From contig CABUTL010000058.1 of NCBI GenBank assembly GCA_902494375.1, positions 1 to 7,558 of the forward strand: a stretch of 7,558 bases of DNA, in the 5' to 3' direction. The position numbers and the translations under genes are program-made. Every line of letters begins with the position of its first letter. The first letter of the stretch is position 1. The notes under the pieces are model-generated. The model worked only from the letters and a program-made list of their open reading frames with translations. It had not been told where the DNA came from and did not search any database. The stretch comes from an uncultured Collinsella sp. GTDB lineage: Bacteria; Actinomycetota; Coriobacteriia; Coriobacteriales; Coriobacteriaceae. Positions 5,828 to 7,558 of the stretch are shown in pieces.

Positions 5828-6562
5828 CTATTTGAGGCTGCTGGCGACGACGGGGCGGTCGAGAGCTGCCTCGAAGCGGTCGGCTATCGTTGAGTCGGCA
5901 AGTGTGTCGGCTTGGTTGAGCATGATGCGGGCATTGTTGAGGTTCAGTATCTGCAGCTCGGCATTGAGCACCATGGCGACGCGCTCTGGGGTGGCAGTGT
6001 CGGTGGGCTCGCAGCCGCAACGCTCGCAAAAGAGCTCGGGGCGGTGGACGGCTTCGTTGATGGGCTTGCCGAGCCCTGAGGCGCCGACGATCCAGACGAT
6101 GTTGGCCGTGCCAGAGGGAATCACCGGCTCCCAGGCGGCGTGCGCCTTGAGCGGGAGCCGCTTGCTGCCGTCCGCCTCGGCCAGGACGTAGTCAAAGCGC
6201 TGCGCCAGCTGGTCGAGCGGCTCGGCAGGGGAGGAGAGCTTGCCCGTCTGGGGGTCCAAGACGCCCGCCTGGCAGATGCTTCCCCGCACAAGCCCCGCGC
6301 AGGCCTCGCAGGTGCAACCGGGGACATGCGCGGCGCCCGGCTTCCAAGGTACGGCGTCCAGGCGACGGCTCGACCCGTCCCATGGCACGCCGGCGACGGG
6401 GAACATATGCGTGGTGGTGCAGAGGAGCACGCGGCCGCCAGCGCGCATGAGCTCAAGACCCAGCGTTTTGAGCAACGTCGACTTGCCACCGCTGCCGATA
6501 ATCGCGGTAATGCCTGGCTTGATCCTGAGCGCCGAGGCAAGATTGCCGCTAACCGTTTCCAT
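5828..6562 (-). CDS. yqeC: YqeC-family selenium-dependent molybdenum hydroxylase accessory protein
   Basis: A 244-residue P-loop protein of the YqeC family (E. coli YqeC about 256 residues). The family co-occurs with YqeB, SelD and molybdenum hydroxylases that carry a labile selenium atom, and is thought to help prepare or insert that cofactor; the reaction is unproven. Visible motifs are Walker A GSGGKST (23-29), TTTHM (49-53), EADGSKRLPLKAH (129-141), a family hallmark, VGASGLGKPI (159-168), and LNQAD (215-219), resembling a nucleotide-specificity motif. Two cysteine clusters stand out: CTCEAC (83-88) plus C97, and CERCGC (179-184). The start is ATG at 6562-6560 on the minus strand with a GGCGGTGA-type site 4 nt upstream (6567-6574); an upstream extension is blocked by the AT-rich promoter region. 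It converges on hyuA and diverges from yqeB, sharing a 102-bp intergenic region with it. In E. coli yqeB and yqeC are co-oriented neighbours, so the divergent layout is different. Confidence 0.9.
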   Translation of the reverse strand: METVSGNLASALRIKPGITAIIGSGGKSTLLKTLGLELMRAGGRVLLCTTTHMFPVAGVPWDGSSRRLDAVPWKPGAAHVPGCTCEACAGLVRGSICQAGVLDPQTGKLSSPAEPLDQLAQRFDYVLAEADGSKRLPLKAHAAWEPVIPSGTANIVWIVGASGLGKPINEAVHRPELFCERCGCEPTDTATPERVAMVLNAELQILNLNNARIMLNQADTLADSTIADRFEAALDRPVVASSLK

Positions 6563-6575
6563 CTGTTCACCGCCG

Positions 6576-6593
6576 TATAATACTGTGATAATA
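6576..6593. promoter_or_regulatory. AT-rich divergent promoter core for yqeC and yqeB
   Basis: This is the most AT-rich stretch in the window and lies between divergent yqeC and yqeB. On the plus strand there is a consensus TATAAT (6576-6581) and an extended -10 TGTGATAAT (6584-6592). On the minus strand TATTAT occurs at 6593-6588 and 6582-6577. The -35 elements are weak in both directions, so exact start sites cannot be assigned. A plus-strand start near 6599 would give yqeB a leader of about 65 nt that contains the dyad at 6609-6623. Confidence 0.5.
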
Positions 6594-6608
6594 AATAATC
6601 ATCAGAGT

Positions 6609-6623
6609 AGCGGTCGAACCGCT
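6609..6623. promoter_or_regulatory. Dyad AGCGGT-CGA-ACCGCT in the yqeB leader / yqeC upstream region
   Basis: This is a perfect 6-bp inverted repeat with a 3-nt centre, flanked further out by CAGAG (6603-6607) and CTCTG (6628-6632), which are also mutually complementary but offset. Four T residues (6623-6626) overlap the 3' edge. It could be an operator for a dimeric regulator controlling both divergent genes, or a small attenuator hairpin in the yqeB leader. The symmetry is seen; the function is inferred. Confidence 0.45.
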
Positions 6624-6664
6624 TTTGCTCTGCTCAAACCGTAGCACAGGGAGGTGCCCCGGGA

Positions 6665-7459
6665 ATGCTCGTTTATGTTCGCGGCGCCGGCGATATCGCC
6701 ACGGGTGTCGCTGCCCGTTTGGTGCGCGCCGGCGTGTCGGTCGTCATGGCCGATATCGCGGTCCCCACGTGCATCCGTCGCACAATCAGTTTTTGCGAGG
6801 CTATTCGCCTGGGCGAGGTCCAGGTCGAGGGCATTCGCGCTCGCTTGGCGCAGACGCCGGCAGAGGCGCTCGAGATTACCCAAGCGGGGGATGTTGCCGT
6901 CGTGGTGGACCCTCAGGCCAAGATGCTCGATGAGCTTAAACCCGCGGCTGTGGTCGACGCGATTCTGGCCAAGCGCAACCTGGGCACCACGCGCGACATG
7001 GCGCCTACCGTCATCGCCGTGGGGCCGGGCTTTACCGCGCCGGTCGATTGCGACGCCGTGGTCGAGACCATGCGCGGGCATTTTTTGGGCCGTGTCATTA
7101 CCCAGGGCTCGCCCCAGCCCAACACGGGCGTGCCGGGCGTGATCGCCGGCTATGGCAAGGAGCGCGTTATCCACAGCCCCGCCGCCGGCGTGTTTCGGTC
7201 CGACCGCGCAATCGGCGACATCGTGAGCGCCGGAGACGTGATTGGCTACGCGGACGATACGCCCATGTGCACGCAGATCGATGGCTGCCTGCGCGGGCTT
7301 TTGGCGAACGGCGTGCAGGTGACTGAGGGCTTTAAATGCGCCGATGTCGATCCGCGCGGCGATGCCAGCTATATCAACTACATTTCGGACAAGGCGACGT
7401 CGGTCGGCGGCGGCGTGCTCGAGGCACTCGCTATGCTCACCGATATCTTTAGAGGATAG
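6665..7459 (+). CDS. yqeB: YqeB/EF2563-type selenium-dependent molybdenum hydroxylase maturation protein (single-domain form)
   Basis: A 264-residue cytoplasmic protein matching the C-terminal half of the roughly 540-residue E. coli YqeB and the full-length EF2563-type proteins. The family is required or predicted for maturation of molybdenum hydroxylases with a labile selenium cofactor; its chemistry is unknown. Visible blocks are a Rossmann-like N-terminal VRGAGDIATGVAARL (5-19), VDAILAKRNLGT (97-108), VGPGFTAPVDC (119-129), NTGVPGVI (153-160), SPAAGVF (171-177, lipoyl/biotinyl-hammerhead-like region), DVDPRGD (227-233) and SDKATSVGGGVLEAL (241-255). The start ATG 6665 has a strong GGAGGTG at 6650-6656 with an 8-nt spacer. 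An XdhC-like gene begins 9 bp after its stop, so the two are co-transcribed and probably translationally coupled. All six Phe codons are TTT. The gene is complete, and the short length is the native single-domain form and not a truncation. Confidence 0.92.
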   Translation: MLVYVRGAGDIATGVAARLVRAGVSVVMADIAVPTCIRRTISFCEAIRLGEVQVEGIRARLAQTPAEALEITQAGDVAVVVDPQAKMLDELKPAAVVDAILAKRNLGTTRDMAPTVIAVGPGFTAPVDCDAVVETMRGHFLGRVITQGSPQPNTGVPGVIAGYGKERVIHSPAAGVFRSDRAIGDIVSAGDVIGYADDTPMCTQIDGCLRGLLANGVQVTEGFKCADVDPRGDASYINYISDKATSVGGGVLEALAMLTDIFRG

Positions 7460-7468
7460 AAGGCGGCA

Positions 7469-7558
7469 ATGGAAAAGCTCGATGTTGTGAATGCGGCGCT
7501 TGCCGCCCTGCGTGCTGGCGAGACGTGCGAGCTCGTGGTCGTGGCCGGCACGGCGGGG
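7469..7558 (+). CDS. Probable XdhC/CoxI-family maturation factor, N-terminal 30 residues (3' end cut by window)
   Basis: ATG 7469 opens a frame that runs off the window after exactly 30 codons. The peptide has an amphipathic helix ending ALRAGETC, then a strand ELVVVAGTAG. This resembles the XdhC N-terminus, where a helix and a gapped LVxVVxxxGS(T/S)PR strand bring sulfurated molybdenum cofactor to the hydroxylase; the SPR part would lie just past the edge. AAGGCGG (7460-7466) is a plausible ribosome binding site overlapping the end of yqeB. In E. coli an XdhC-like domain is fused in front of the YqeB domain, which supports this identity. With only 30 residues visible, the assignment is moderate. 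Confidence 0.55.
   Translation, partial: MEKLDVVNAALAALRAGETCELVVVAGTAG

Noticed and set aside
1..7558. CRISPR arrays, tRNA or rRNA genes, transposases, selenocysteine (SECIS/UGA) readthrough
   Set aside because: No spaced direct repeats, RNA-gene signatures or transposase motifs were seen, and no in-frame TGA interrupts any gene. Selenium here would be a labile cofactor, not selenocysteine.

Overview
The window looks like a high-GC anaerobic gut actinobacterium of the Coriobacteriia, most likely Collinsella or a close relative. This is inferred from base composition, strong C/G-ending codon bias, AAGGA/GGAGG ribosome binding sites and gene content; no marker gene in the window proves it. 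The sequence carries most of a catabolic and maturation cluster homologous to the ygeW-ygeX-ygeY-hyuA-yqeB-yqeC-mocA region of E. coli. That region is linked to selenium-dependent molybdenum hydroxylases and, in gut anaerobes, to anaerobic purine/uric acid breakdown.

Layout: (1) positions 1-3577, plus strand: the 3' part of ygeX (diaminopropionate ammonia-lyase), ygeY (M20 metallohydrolase) and ygeW (knotted carbamoyltransferase). The gaps of 74 and 201 bp contain hairpins. This block ends at a strong Rho-independent terminator (3601-3639). (2) 3727-5718, plus strand: mocA-like nucleotidyltransferase and hyuA-type hydantoinase, only 9 bp apart and translationally coupled. (3) 5719-5827: a convergent intergenic region filled by a long near-perfect palindrome. 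(4) 5828-6562, minus strand: yqeC (P-loop selenium-cofactor accessory protein). (5) 6563-6664: an AT-rich divergent promoter region with a 6-bp dyad. (6) 6665-7558, plus strand: yqeB (EF2563-type) followed 9 bp later by the first 30 codons of what looks like an XdhC/CoxI-family protein. In E. coli these last two are one fused protein.

How the genes may work together (inference): HyuA opens a cyclic amide or ureide. YgeW may move or phosphorolyse a carbamoyl group. YgeY cleaves an amide/amidine or ureido-type bond. YgeX eliminates ammonia from 2,3-diaminopropionate to give pyruvate. MocA, YqeC, YqeB and XdhC would mature the molybdopterin/selenium hydroxylases that start purine attack; the hydroxylases themselves lie outside the window. 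Phe codon use shifts sharply from TTC in the ygeX-ygeY block to TTT in mocA, hyuA and yqeB, which suggests that ygeX-ygeY (and partly ygeW) is the highly expressed catabolic part. No RNA genes, CRISPR arrays, transposases or broken genes were seen.
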